Of a DNA stretch of 64,000 nucleotides, positions 55,498 through 63,454 are shown one piece after another. Origin of the DNA: Mesorhizobium sp. WSM3862 (lineage in GTDB: Bacteria > Pseudomonadota > Alphaproteobacteria > Rhizobiales > Rhizobiaceae). The notes beneath the pieces are model-generated. The model did no database searches. It worked only from the letters and a program-made list of their open reading frames with translations, and was not told the origin of the DNA. The stretch is taken from positions 558,001 through 622,000 of the forward strand of contig NZ_NSGE01000003.1 in assembly GCF_002294985.1 (NCBI RefSeq). Reading direction: 5' to 3'. The translations under genes were made by a program, and so were the position numbers. Each line of letters begins with the position of its first letter. The first letter of the stretch is position 1.

Positions 55498-56574
55498 ATG
55501 ATCCGCAAACAAGACCGTCGTCTTCGTGTCGGTGTGCTCGGCTGCGGGCCGATCGCGCAGTTCGCGCATCTGGAATCCTGCGTGAAGGCAGCCAATGCCG
55601 ACCTCTACGCGATCTGCGACGCGGCGCCCGACCTGCTTGCGCGCATGAGCGCCACCTACGAGCCCGAAAAAATGTATGGCGACTATGACGAGATGCTCGC
55701 CGACCCCAAGTTGGAGGCGGTGATCGTCGCGACGTCCGACGCGTACCACGTGCCGATGTCGATCCGGGCGCTCGAAGCCGGCAAGCACGCGCTTTGCGAA
55801 AAGCCGATCGGCATTTCCGTCGAAGAAGGCGAGAGGCTGGCGGAAGCGGTCAAGCGCTCCGGCAAGGTGCTTCAGGTCGGGCATATGAAGCGCTTCGACC
55901 CGGCGCTGGAGGCGGCGCGCGATTTCGTGCGCGACGAGATGGGCGAGATCCTGGCGCTGAAGGCCTGGTATTGCGATTCCACCCATCGCTACACCAATAC
56001 CGACGCCGTGCAGCCGCTGCCCGTCACCAGCAAGCTGGCGAGGAAGCCGGCCGGCAATCCGAAGGCGGACCTGAGACAGTATTTCATGCTGGCGCATGGC
56101 TCGCATCTGGTCGACACGGCGCGCTTCCTGTGCGGCGACATCACCGCCGTGCGCGCGCGGCTCAACCAACGCTTCGGCGCTTATTGCTGGTTCGTCGAGA
56201 CGGAGTTCGCCAATGGCGCGCTCGGCCATCTCGATCTGACCGTTGCGGTACGCATGGACTGGCACGAGGGCTTCCAGCTCTATGGCGAGAACGGCTCGGT
56301 GATCGCGAAGACCTTCAATCCTTGGTATTTCCGCGCCAGCGAGGTCGACATTTTCCACGAGAAGGACGCGACGTCGCGCAAGCCGCTCGGCGCCGACGGC
56401 CACTTCTTCCGCCGCCAACTGGAAGGCCTCGCCGACACGGTGCTCAACGGCGCGCCGCAGCGCGGCGCTACCGTGGAGGACGGGCTCGCTTCGATCCGTG
56501 CCATGGTGGCGATCGCCCGCTCGGTCGAAAGCGGCCAGCGCGTTGAGCTCGCCGGCGTCACCGGAGCGGTCTGA
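55498..56574 (+). CDS. Gfo/Idh/MocA-family oxidoreductase
   Basis: A 358-residue NAD(P)-dependent oxidoreductase. The Rossmann motif is LRVGVLGCGPIAQFAHLES (about residue 9), HALCEKPIGISVEEG contains the catalytic Lys (about 97), and YFMLAHGSHLVDTARFL supplies the His/Asp pair (about 198-206). Here the canonical HxxD-like pair is intact, unlike the first homologue at 47047. Its stop overlaps the next start (TGATG). It likely oxidises a sugar or sugar acid at a ring carbon, with the flanking TIM-barrel proteins acting on the keto product. Confidence 0.87.
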   Translation: MIRKQDRRLRVGVLGCGPIAQFAHLESCVKAANADLYAICDAAPDLLARMSATYEPEKMYGDYDEMLADPKLEAVIVATSDAYHVPMSIRALEAGKHALCEKPIGISVEEGERLAEAVKRSGKVLQVGHMKRFDPALEAARDFVRDEMGEILALKAWYCDSTHRYTNTDAVQPLPVTSKLARKPAGNPKADLRQYFMLAHGSHLVDTARFLCGDITAVRARLNQRFGAYCWFVETEFANGALGHLDLTVAVRMDWHEGFQLYGENGSVIAKTFNPWYFRASEVDIFHEKDATSRKPLGADGHFFRRQLEGLADTVLNGAPQRGATVEDGLASIRAMVAIARSVESGQRVELAGVTGAV

Positions 56575-57392
56575 TGCAGGTCGGGGTGTTCGCCAAGACT
56601 TTTCCAGGCGGCGAGCCGGCCGGCGTGCTCGCCGCCGTTCGCGAAGCGGGCTTCGCAGTCACCCAGTTCAACCTTGGCTGCGCCGGCCTGCCGTCGATGC
56701 CGGACGATGTTCCCGACGAAGCGATCCGCGCCATCGATGCAGCGGCCAAGGCTAGCGGCGTCGGTCTCGTCGCGCTGTCGGGAACCTACAACATGGCGCA
56801 TCCGGACAGCCGGGTGCGTGATGACGGGCTGCGGCGGCTCGGGGTGGTCATTGAGGCAGCCGCCAGGCTTTCGATCCCGCTGGTGACACTGTGCACCGGA
56901 ACGCGCAACGCCGAGGAACAATGGGCGCACCACCCCGACAATGCCGATCCCTCGGCTTGGGCCGACATGGCGCGGGAAATGGAGAAGGCGCTTCAGCTCG
57001 CCGAGCGCCACGGCGTCGATCTCGGCATCGAGCCGGAGCAAGCCAACATCGTCACCTCCGCCGATGACGCCGCGCGGCTGATTTCCGAGATGGGTTCGAA
57101 CCGGCTGCGCATCGTGCTCGACCCCGCCAATCTGTTCGAGCGAGCGAATGCCGACGAGGCACGCGGCATCGTTGCTGAAGCGGTCGAGCGCACGGCTGGT
57201 CATGTCGCGCTTGCGCACGCCAAGGACCGTTTCGCCGATGGGCGCTTCGCCACGGCCGGACGAGGCGTGGTCGACTTCGACGACTTCGTCGCTCGCCTGA
57301 GGGCCACAGGCTTCGACGGGCCGCTGGTGACGCACGGGCTTTCGGCCGAGGAAGCGCCGGGCGTCGCCCGCTTCCTCAAGGGGCTCATGTGA
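56574..57392 (+). CDS. Sugar phosphate isomerase/epimerase family (second TIM barrel)
   Basis: A 272-residue xylose-isomerase-like TIM barrel. Metal-ligand segments: GIEPEQANIVTS (Glu, about 146), VLDPANLFERA (Asp, about 183), ALAHAKDRFADG (His/Asp) and LVTHGLSAEEA. It shares fold but little sequence with the protein at 54672, so the two likely do consecutive steps or form a heteromer. ATG 56574 overlaps the preceding stop by one base, and its own stop overlaps the hydrolase start. Confidence 0.84.
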   Translation: MQVGVFAKTFPGGEPAGVLAAVREAGFAVTQFNLGCAGLPSMPDDVPDEAIRAIDAAAKASGVGLVALSGTYNMAHPDSRVRDDGLRRLGVVIEAAARLSIPLVTLCTGTRNAEEQWAHHPDNADPSAWADMAREMEKALQLAERHGVDLGIEPEQANIVTSADDAARLISEMGSNRLRIVLDPANLFERANADEARGIVAEAVERTAGHVALAHAKDRFADGRFATAGRGVVDFDDFVARLRATGFDGPLVTHGLSAEEAPGVARFLKGLM

Positions 57393-58210
57393 TGGGCACG
57401 CTGCTGCGCGACGGTGCCACGCTGCATATGACCGACACCGGCGAAGGCCTGGCGGTCGTCTTTCAGCATGGGCTCGGCGGCGGCGAGGCGCAGGTCACGC
57501 AGACTTTCCCCGCAGGCTTCCGGCGCATCACGCTGGAATGCCGCGGGCATGGCGGCTCTGGGCTTGGCAAGCGGCGGCCGTTCTCGTTCGAAATCTTCGC
57601 TGACGATGTGCTTGCCGCTGCCGATCGTGCCGGCCTCGACCGCTTCGTTGCCGGCGGCGTCTCGATGGGCGCCGCGATCGCGCTTCGCCTCGCCTGCCGT
57701 CATCCGCGGCGCGTCGCCGCCCTGGTCCTGGTGCGGCCGGCATGGACGTTTTCGCCGGCACCGCAGAACATGCAGCCGATCACCGAGGCCGCCGAGCTCA
57801 TCCTGGAACACGGGGCCGACAAAGGGCGGACGATCTTCGCACGATCGGACACGGCCACGCGGCTCTACCGCGAGGCGCCCGACAATCTGTCCTCGCTGCT
57901 CGGCTATTTCGACCGGCCCGACGCCAAGGAGTTCGCGCAAGTGCTCGCCGACATCGCCGGCGACGGTCCAGGCGTTTGCGACCGCGACGTCGCGGCGCTC
58001 GAAATTCCTGGGCTGGTCGTCGGCAACGCGATGGACGCGGTGCATCCGCTATCGAGCGCCTACACGCTTGCCGCCGCGATGCCGCACGCGGTCTTCGCCG
58101 AAATCACGCCGAAGGCGAGCAACAGCGCCAGACATTTCATCGAACTGCACGAGCAGATCAGTTCCTTCCTCCAGTCCAACTCGAATGCCCGGAGCCTCAT
58201 TCCGTCATGA
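57392..58210 (+). CDS. Alpha/beta hydrolase
   Basis: A 272-residue alpha/beta-hydrolase. The oxyanion region is VVFQHGLGGGEAQ, the nucleophile elbow FVAGGVSMGAAIAL (Ser about residue 92), with a later Asp around NAMDAVHPLSSA (about 213) and a His in NSARHFIELHEQ (about 244). The catalytic triad appears complete. The start is ATG 57392 (TGATG with the upstream stop) or GTG 57389. In a sugar operon it could be a lactonase, opening a lactone made by the Gfo/Idh/MocA enzyme, or an esterase removing acyl groups. That is inference from place. Confidence 0.83.
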   Translation: MGTLLRDGATLHMTDTGEGLAVVFQHGLGGGEAQVTQTFPAGFRRITLECRGHGGSGLGKRRPFSFEIFADDVLAAADRAGLDRFVAGGVSMGAAIALRLACRHPRRVAALVLVRPAWTFSPAPQNMQPITEAAELILEHGADKGRTIFARSDTATRLYREAPDNLSSLLGYFDRPDAKEFAQVLADIAGDGPGVCDRDVAALEIPGLVVGNAMDAVHPLSSAYTLAAAMPHAVFAEITPKASNSARHFIELHEQISSFLQSNSNARSLIPS

Positions 58211-58929
58211 CCGCCAAACCCGTCTCCGGACCCGCGGCAATAGCCGCACTGCCGCGCAACCGGCTTATCGGCGAATTCTCGCTGTGGTCGGCGGATCTCG
58301 CCAATATGGAGCGCGACCTGAATCGCATCGAACCCCATGCCGATCTGCACCACATCGACGTGGCGGACGCCCGCTTCACCCCCGGCTTCTTGTTCTTCCC
58401 CGACATGGTGGCGCGCATCGCCAGGCTGACGGCGAAGCCGATCCACGTTCATCTGATGGTCGAGGCCGAGATCGTCGAGGCTCAGACGCGCCAGTTCATC
58501 GAGGCTGGTGCCGATCTCGTCACCATCCATGCCGAGAACGGCGCGGCAGGCTTGCGCGCCGTGAAGCTGGCGCGCGAGCTCGGCGCAGAGGCCGGCGTGG
58601 TGCTGCGGCTGGAGACGCCGGTTGAAGCGATCGAGCCGTTCCTGCCACGCGTGGCCTTCGTGACGCTGCTCGGCACCTCGATCGGGGTGAAGGGACAGAG
58701 CCTGTCCGAGGAAGCCTGCCCAAGGCTGGTCGGGGCGCGCGCCCTGATGAGGAAGGCCGGCCGCGAGGCCGACATCCGGCTCGCCGCCGATGGCGGCATC
58801 CGCCATGAGACGGTGCCGCTGCTGCGCGCCGCCGGCGCCGACACGGTGGTGCTGGGCTCGCTCGCTTTCGGCGATCCCGATCTCGCCCAGCGCATGGCCT
58901 GGCTGCATGGACTGAAGGCCGCCGCCTGA
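58207..58929 (+). CDS. Ribulose-phosphate 3-epimerase-like protein (AlsE-like)
   Basis: A 240-residue TIM barrel of the RPE family. It has a family start IGEFSLWSADLANMERDL, metal His positions in LHHIDVADARFTPGF (about residue 47) and IHVHLMVEAEIVE, and AADGGIRHETVPLLRAAGAD with VVLGSLAF as the phosphate site (about 198-222). The usual catalytic DVMDG reads DVADA, so substrate choice may differ from ribulose-5-phosphate. ATG 58207 overlaps the hydrolase stop and its stop overlaps the ROK start, as in a coupled operon. With a ROK kinase next to it, an allulose-6-phosphate epimerase role is plausible. Confidence 0.83.
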   Translation: MTAKPVSGPAAIAALPRNRLIGEFSLWSADLANMERDLNRIEPHADLHHIDVADARFTPGFLFFPDMVARIARLTAKPIHVHLMVEAEIVEAQTRQFIEAGADLVTIHAENGAAGLRAVKLARELGAEAGVVLRLETPVEAIEPFLPRVAFVTLLGTSIGVKGQSLSEEACPRLVGARALMRKAGREADIRLAADGGIRHETVPLLRAAGADTVVLGSLAFGDPDLAQRMAWLHGLKAAA

Positions 58930-59978
58930 TGAGCACGATCGCCCTTGCCTTCGATCTCGGCGGCACGGAACTGCGCGGCGCGCTGGTCGAGCGCAGCGGC
59001 GAGGTCGTCAAGCGCGTCTCGGCGCCGACGCTCGCCGGCGCCGGATCGGAAGCGGTCATCGGCCAGATCATCGCGCTGGCGGACAGGCTGCTTAAAGAAC
59101 ACCCGCAGGCAAAGGTCAGCGGCATCGGCATGTGCGCGCCGGGGCCGCTCGACCCCAAGGCAGGCATCGTCATCGGGCCGCCGACGCTCGCCGGCTGGCA
59201 CAACGTGCCGCTGATCGACATCCTCAGCCGCCAGTTCGGCTTGCCGGTACGGCTGGAGAACGACGCCAATGCCGCGGCGCTCGGCGAGTGGCGTTTCGGC
59301 GCTGGCCGCGGCGCGGGCTCGCTGGTCTTCGTCACCGTCTCGACCGGCATCGGCGGCGGCGTGGTCGCTGATGGCCACATCTACCATGGAAGACGCGGGC
59401 TCGCGGCCGAGATCGGCCACATGACCATCACCGGCGAAGGCGACCGCTGTTTCTGCGGCAACGTCGGCTGCTTCGAGGCCGTTGCTTCCGGCACCGCGCT
59501 CGGGCGCCGGGCGACCCGCCTCACCAAGCCAGGCGACGGCTCGGTGCTCAGACGTCTTTCCGACGACGGCGACGTCTCGGCCCGGCATGTCGTGGATGCC
59601 GCGCGCGCCGGCGACGCGGCCGCCCGCGAACTGGTCGAGACCGAGGCGAAATGGCTGGGCATCGGCTTCACCAATCTCCTGCATCTCTATTCGCCGGACC
59701 TGATCGTCATGGGGGGCGGCCTCGCAAACGGGTTCGATCTGCTGGCGCCGGGCATCAGGGCGACGGTCGAGGAACGCGCCATGCAAGCCTATCGCGACGT
59801 GCCGATCGTGCCGGCCGAACTCGGCGACCGCGCCGGGCTGGTCGGCGCGGCAAGCCTGATCCTGTGGGAGGGCGAGCCGGGAACGGCGCTGGCGATGGTG
59901 CAGAACGAGCAAACGAAGCTCGGCGAAAAGACGGCCCGATCGATCATCGAACGGATGAAGGAGAGCGAAGGGAACTGA
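58929..59978 (+). CDS. ROK-family sugar kinase
   Basis: A 349-residue ROK kinase. The ATP site is LAFDLGGTELRGALVE at the N-terminus, the catalytic Asp is in VRLENDANAAALGEW (about residue 114), and the zinc motif is RCFCGNVGCFEAVASG (about 174). No HTH domain precedes the kinase, so it is an enzyme and not a ROK repressor. Glucokinase, allokinase (AlsK) and N-acyl-hexosamine kinases belong here. It is the last gene of a run of overlapping genes from 55498, and its last 35 bases overlap the convergent membrane-protein gene. Confidence 0.88.
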   Translation: MSTIALAFDLGGTELRGALVERSGEVVKRVSAPTLAGAGSEAVIGQIIALADRLLKEHPQAKVSGIGMCAPGPLDPKAGIVIGPPTLAGWHNVPLIDILSRQFGLPVRLENDANAAALGEWRFGAGRGAGSLVFVTVSTGIGGGVVADGHIYHGRRGLAAEIGHMTITGEGDRCFCGNVGCFEAVASGTALGRRATRLTKPGDGSVLRRLSDDGDVSARHVVDAARAGDAAARELVETEAKWLGIGFTNLLHLYSPDLIVMGGGLANGFDLLAPGIRATVEERAMQAYRDVPIVPAELGDRAGLVGAASLILWEGEPGTALAMVQNEQTKLGEKTARSIIERMKESEGN

Positions 59979-60501
59979 GACCGCCCGCCTTCCTATTGTC
60001 CGCGCCCGGCTCGGTCTTGGGCTGAGGTCGCGCCAGAAGATAAAGGGCGGCCACGTGCGTAATCATCAGCAGGGGCACATAGATGATCGGGATCGCGTAT
60101 GCGGCGCCCAGCTGCCCGGCCTGCTCGGGCAGATGAAGCACGGTGCCGTGATAGTAGTCGCCGACGAGGTCGACTATTCCCACCAGATTGAAGGCCGCGA
60201 CGGACGGCCAGAAGATCGAGGACCGCTTCACGCCAAGCAGCGCCAGCATGGCCAGCAGCCCGGTCGCGAAATCGCCATAGGCGGCAAAGACCGCGAAGTC
60301 CGCCGGGAGGTTCGGGCCAACCACGCCCGGAACCAGGAAGACCAGCCCGAAGAAGCGGAAGCTGTGCAGCGTCGCGATAGCGCGCTGCGCCTCGACGCGG
60401 TCCATGAGCCTGAGCCTCGGCCAGATATAGGCGCCGAAGCAGAGCAGCCACGGGACGTAGCCCAGGACGAGATGGATGTTGAAGATCGTCGCCGGCGTCA
60501 T
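59944..60501 (-). CDS. Small integral membrane protein, unknown function
   Basis: A 185-residue protein with about five hydrophobic segments: IFNIHLVLGYVPWLLCFGAY, FFGLVFLVPGVVGPNL, DFATGLLAMLALLG, VAAFNLVGIVDLVGDYY and IIYVPLLMITHVAALYLLA. The hydrophilic tail (from about 158) overlaps the ROK gene by 35 bases and could be read-through of a shorter gene. ATG 60501 has a weak CTCCCG-type complement upstream. I recognise no family with certainty. Confidence 0.7.
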   Translation of the reverse strand: MTPATIFNIHLVLGYVPWLLCFGAYIWPRLRLMDRVEAQRAIATLHSFRFFGLVFLVPGVVGPNLPADFAVFAAYGDFATGLLAMLALLGVKRSSIFWPSVAAFNLVGIVDLVGDYYHGTVLHLPEQAGQLGAAYAIPIIYVPLLMITHVAALYLLARPQPKTEPGADNRKAGGLSSLRSPSSVR

Positions 60502-60722
60502 ACTTGCCTCCCGTTAGAGATTGGCTGGAACGGCTTCGAATACCGCCTTCAGGATACCGAGACGGCCTTCCAACAGAGATTTAGCGAAGGCGGCGGCCCC
60601 GACGCCCGCAACCGCACGCGATCCAAATCGTCCGTCATTGCCACTTCCCTCCAGCCTTCCAATCGACAACACAGATACGACCGCTTTGTGCCGGGAACTA
60701 TCCGCGATAATCTCAATGGGTC

Positions 60723-61679
60723 ATGAAGCAAAACTTCACAGTCCGGCATGGCGCCCTCGACGGCGTCGAGGCGTTCCTGAGCGTCGCCAGGCATCGCAAT
60801 TTCCGCAAGGCGGCGGCGGAGCTCGGCGTCACGCCATCGGCGATCAGCCAGGCGGTGCGGACATTGGAAGCGCGCATCGGCGCCGCGCTGTTCGTCCGCA
60901 CGACACGCAGCGTCGGCCTGACCGAAGCCGGCGAGCGTTTTTTCTCGCGTGCCCGGCCAGCCTTCGAGGAATTGGTAGCAGCAAGCGAGGTCGCGCGCGA
61001 AGTCGGCCAGCGGCCGGCTGGGCTTTTGCGCCTGTCGGTACCGCCTGCGGTGGTGCCGACGCTGCTGGAGCCGATGATCGCGTCCTTCTGCCAGGCCTAT
61101 CCCGAGATCGAGCTGGAGATCGTCGCTAGCGGCGAGCTGGCGGACCTCGCAGCCGAGGGATTCGACGCCGGTATCCGGCTCGGCGACCTCATCGCGGCCG
61201 ACATGGTCGCGGTTCGACTGACGCCGTCCTTCCCGATGGTGGTCGTCGGCAGTCCCGACTATCTACGCCAGCGAACAACGCCGGAGCGCATCGAGGATCT
61301 GCGCCACCATGCCTGCCTGCGCCTGCGCCGATCGAACGGTTCGGTCGCGCCGTGGCGCTTCGCCAAAGGCAACAAGGCGGTCGAGGCAATCGTTTCCGGG
61401 CCGTTCATTGCACACGACTATCCCACGCTGCTTGGCGCTGCGATCCGGGGCGCCGGGCTTGCCCAGGTGCCAAGCCCGATTGCCGCCGCGGCGCTCGCGG
61501 ACGGGCGCCTCGAAACGCTGCTTTCGGCCTTCGCTGCGACATCGCCGGGTGTCTTCCTCTACTATCCGGAAAAACATCAGGTCCTGCCCAAGCTGCGCGC
61601 GTTCATCGATCACATCAGGTATCGAGGCGGCGCCGAGACCTCCCGAAAACGGCCGAGGGAACGGCAGGCCCAGGTCTAG
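60723..61679 (+). CDS. LysR-family transcriptional regulator
   Basis: A 318-residue LTTR. The wHTH is FLSVARHRNFRKAAAELGVT followed by PSAISQAVRTLEARIGAALF and TRSVGLTEAGERF (residues 18-75). The substrate domain begins AGLLRLSVPPAVVPTLLEP. The DYLRQRTTPERIEDLRHHAC segment is common in the family that controls dehydrogenases and oxidoreductases. ATG 60723 has no clear RBS. An SDR-like remnant follows at 61714, the kind of gene this regulator type often neighbours, so the true target may have been lost. Confidence 0.87.
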   Translation: MKQNFTVRHGALDGVEAFLSVARHRNFRKAAAELGVTPSAISQAVRTLEARIGAALFVRTTRSVGLTEAGERFFSRARPAFEELVAASEVAREVGQRPAGLLRLSVPPAVVPTLLEPMIASFCQAYPEIELEIVASGELADLAAEGFDAGIRLGDLIAADMVAVRLTPSFPMVVVGSPDYLRQRTTPERIEDLRHHACLRLRRSNGSVAPWRFAKGNKAVEAIVSGPFIAHDYPTLLGAAIRGAGLAQVPSPIAAAALADGRLETLLSAFAATSPGVFLYYPEKHQVLPKLRAFIDHIRYRGGAETSRKRPRERQAQV

Positions 61680-61713
61680 CGCATCAGGCCGATCGGGCAG
61701 CGATCCACGACTG

Positions 61714-61866
61714 GATGGGGTGGCGATAGCGCAGGCCGGCGTCAAAGTATCGGTAGTGCCGCTTCCGCAGGTGCATGACACGGTGAAGCAAGGCCTGATC
61801 TCGCCGCTGGTGGCGCTGACCCGCGCCAAGGGCATGTCAGCCTATCTCGGCCTCGGGGCACACGCC
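61714..61866 (+). pseudogene. Remnant of an NAD-dependent epimerase/dehydratase-type SDR
   Basis: The plus strand reads GVAIAQAGVKVSVVPLPQVH followed by DTVKQGLISPLVALTRAKGM and SAYLGLGAHA. This matches the middle of extended SDRs (the stretch around VRLPQVHDT and REKGVSAYxGxG). Both the Rossmann N-terminus and the C-terminus are gone. It fills the 190-bp gap between the LysR and GntR genes. Confidence 0.6.
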
Positions 61867-61870
61867 TCCT

Positions 61871-62578
61871 TCAGGCGCGGAGCAGATCAGCGAGGCTGTC
61901 GGACTTCTCGACCTTGTCGGTGAGATCGAGCCCGGAGAGCAGATCGACCAGATGGCTGTTCATCAGCGCCGCGGCGTCGGCGCTGTCGCCGGCTTCAATG
62001 GCGTCGACCAGTGCGTGATGGGCATGTTTCTCGCAGGTCGCGTCGCGGCGTTTCCAGTAGAGCGCGATGATCAGCGAGGAATGCGAGACGAGGTCGCGCA
62101 CGAAGTTGGTGAATACCGAATGCGCCGCGATCTCGGCGATGCCGACATGGAAGCGCGCCGACAGCATGATGGCGTCGCTGTCGCGACCGGCATGCAGCGC
62201 CTCATGCTCCTTCTCCAGGTGCATTCGCAATTGCGCGATGTCGGAGGGCACCGCCGCCTTGGCGGCGAGCGCCGCCACCTTGGGCTCGATCAGCGCCCTT
62301 GCCTCGAACACTTCGCGCGCCTCGATCTTCGAGGGCTGCGCGACGAAGGCTCCGCGATTGGGCTCCAGCCGCGCCAGCCGGTCATGCGCAAGGGCCTGCA
62401 AGGCGGCGCGGACGACGGTGCGACTCACCGAATAGATCGACGCCAGTTCGTCCTCCGGCAGCTTGGTCCCCGGGGCGAGACGATGGCTGACGATGGCGTC
62501 TCTCAGCCCATAGTAGATCGGCGACCAGCGCGCTGCCGGCTTGTCGTCGCGATCGTCTTCTCTGAGTACCGTCAACAT
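61871..62578 (-). CDS. GntR-family regulator (FadR/FCD type)
   Basis: A 235-residue regulator. The wHTH is YYGLRDAIVSHRLAPGTKLP then EDELASIYSVSRTVVRAALQ and ALAHDRLARLEPNRGAFVAQ (about residues 20-75). The FCD domain follows, with His metal-ligand positions in SARFHVGIAEIA and EKHAHHALVDAI. ATG 62578 is chosen; the frame is open to 62620. It is on the same strand as the racemase and LivF-like genes and 119 bp downstream of the racemase gene. It probably senses an organic acid or amino-acid-like compound of that catabolic set. Confidence 0.87.
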   Translation of the reverse strand: MLTVLREDDRDDKPAARWSPIYYGLRDAIVSHRLAPGTKLPEDELASIYSVSRTVVRAALQALAHDRLARLEPNRGAFVAQPSKIEAREVFEARALIEPKVAALAAKAAVPSDIAQLRMHLEKEHEALHAGRDSDAIMLSARFHVGIAEIAAHSVFTNFVRDLVSHSSLIIALYWKRRDATCEKHAHHALVDAIEAGDSADAAALMNSHLVDLLSGLDLTDKVEKSDSLADLLRA

Positions 62579-62696
62579 GCTTTCAATGCGCAGGCCCGAC
62601 GCGGCCCGCTCTGCCCCCAAATCGCCAGCAGCCGGTCCAATCTAATGGCGCTCGCGCCCCGGTCAATCCCGCGGCACCGATCTCCCGGGGCCACGT

Positions 62697-63443
62697 TTAC
62701 CCAGGCGAACCTGCGCCCGGGGGAGACGCCGAAGCGAAGATGCCCGCGAAACGCTTGCCTCGCGGGGCGGCATAGCCGCCGATCTTCGATGTCTTCAAGC
62801 CGACCTTGAACAGGCTCTCGGCCAGGGTGACGGCGCAGACGACGCCGTCAAGCACCGGAACGCCATGCTCTTGCGACAGGCTGTGCGCAAGGTCGGCCAT
62901 GCCGGCGCAGCCCAGCACGATCGCCTCGGCGTGATCCTCGCGAATGGCGCGCGCGATCTCGTCCGAGATCCGATGCCTGGCGTTCGAGCCTGGCCGTTCA
63001 AGTTCGAGCACGGCAACTTCCGACGAGCGCACTTTGGCGCAGCGCGAGGCAAGACCGTATTTCGCAAGGTTGTGCTCGATGGCGGGGACTGAGCGGGCGA
63101 GCGTGGTGACCACGCTGAACTTGCCGGCGACAAGGCTGGCGAGATGGAAGGCCGCCTCGCCGATGCCGATGACCGGCGCTTCGGTCGCGCAGCGCGCGGC
63201 GTCGAGCCCGGTATCGTCGAAGCAGGCGATCACATAGGCATCCGCCGCCGGCGCCTTGCTCATCTCGGCAATGATGCCCGGTACGGCGAACACCTCGTCG
63301 AAATAGCCCTCGATGCTCGGCGGCCCATCGGCCGGATTGACAGCGACGATTTCGGTTCCTGATGAGGCGACGCTTGTCGCCGCCTTGCCGATCTTGCCGG
63401 TCATCGACGCGGTCGTGTTGGGGTTGATGACGAGTATGCGCAT
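62697..63443 (-). CDS. Asp/Glu/hydantoin racemase family protein
   Basis: A 248-residue racemase. The start MRILVINPNTTASMTGKIG is typical of hydantoin racemase (HyuE-type). The two catalytic cysteines are in YVIACFDDTGLDA (about residue 74) and IVLGCAGMADLAH (about 180). Members interconvert 5-substituted hydantoins or allantoin. It lies 12 bp downstream of the LivF-like gene on the same strand, so import and racemisation of a hydantoin, ureide or amino-acid derivative are probably linked. Confidence 0.88.
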   Translation of the reverse strand: MRILVINPNTTASMTGKIGKAATSVASSGTEIVAVNPADGPPSIEGYFDEVFAVPGIIAEMSKAPAADAYVIACFDDTGLDAARCATEAPVIGIGEAAFHLASLVAGKFSVVTTLARSVPAIEHNLAKYGLASRCAKVRSSEVAVLELERPGSNARHRISDEIARAIREDHAEAIVLGCAGMADLAHSLSQEHGVPVLDGVVCAVTLAESLFKVGLKTSKIGGYAAPRGKRFAGIFASASPPGAGSPG

Positions 63444-63454
63444 TAAAATCAGCC

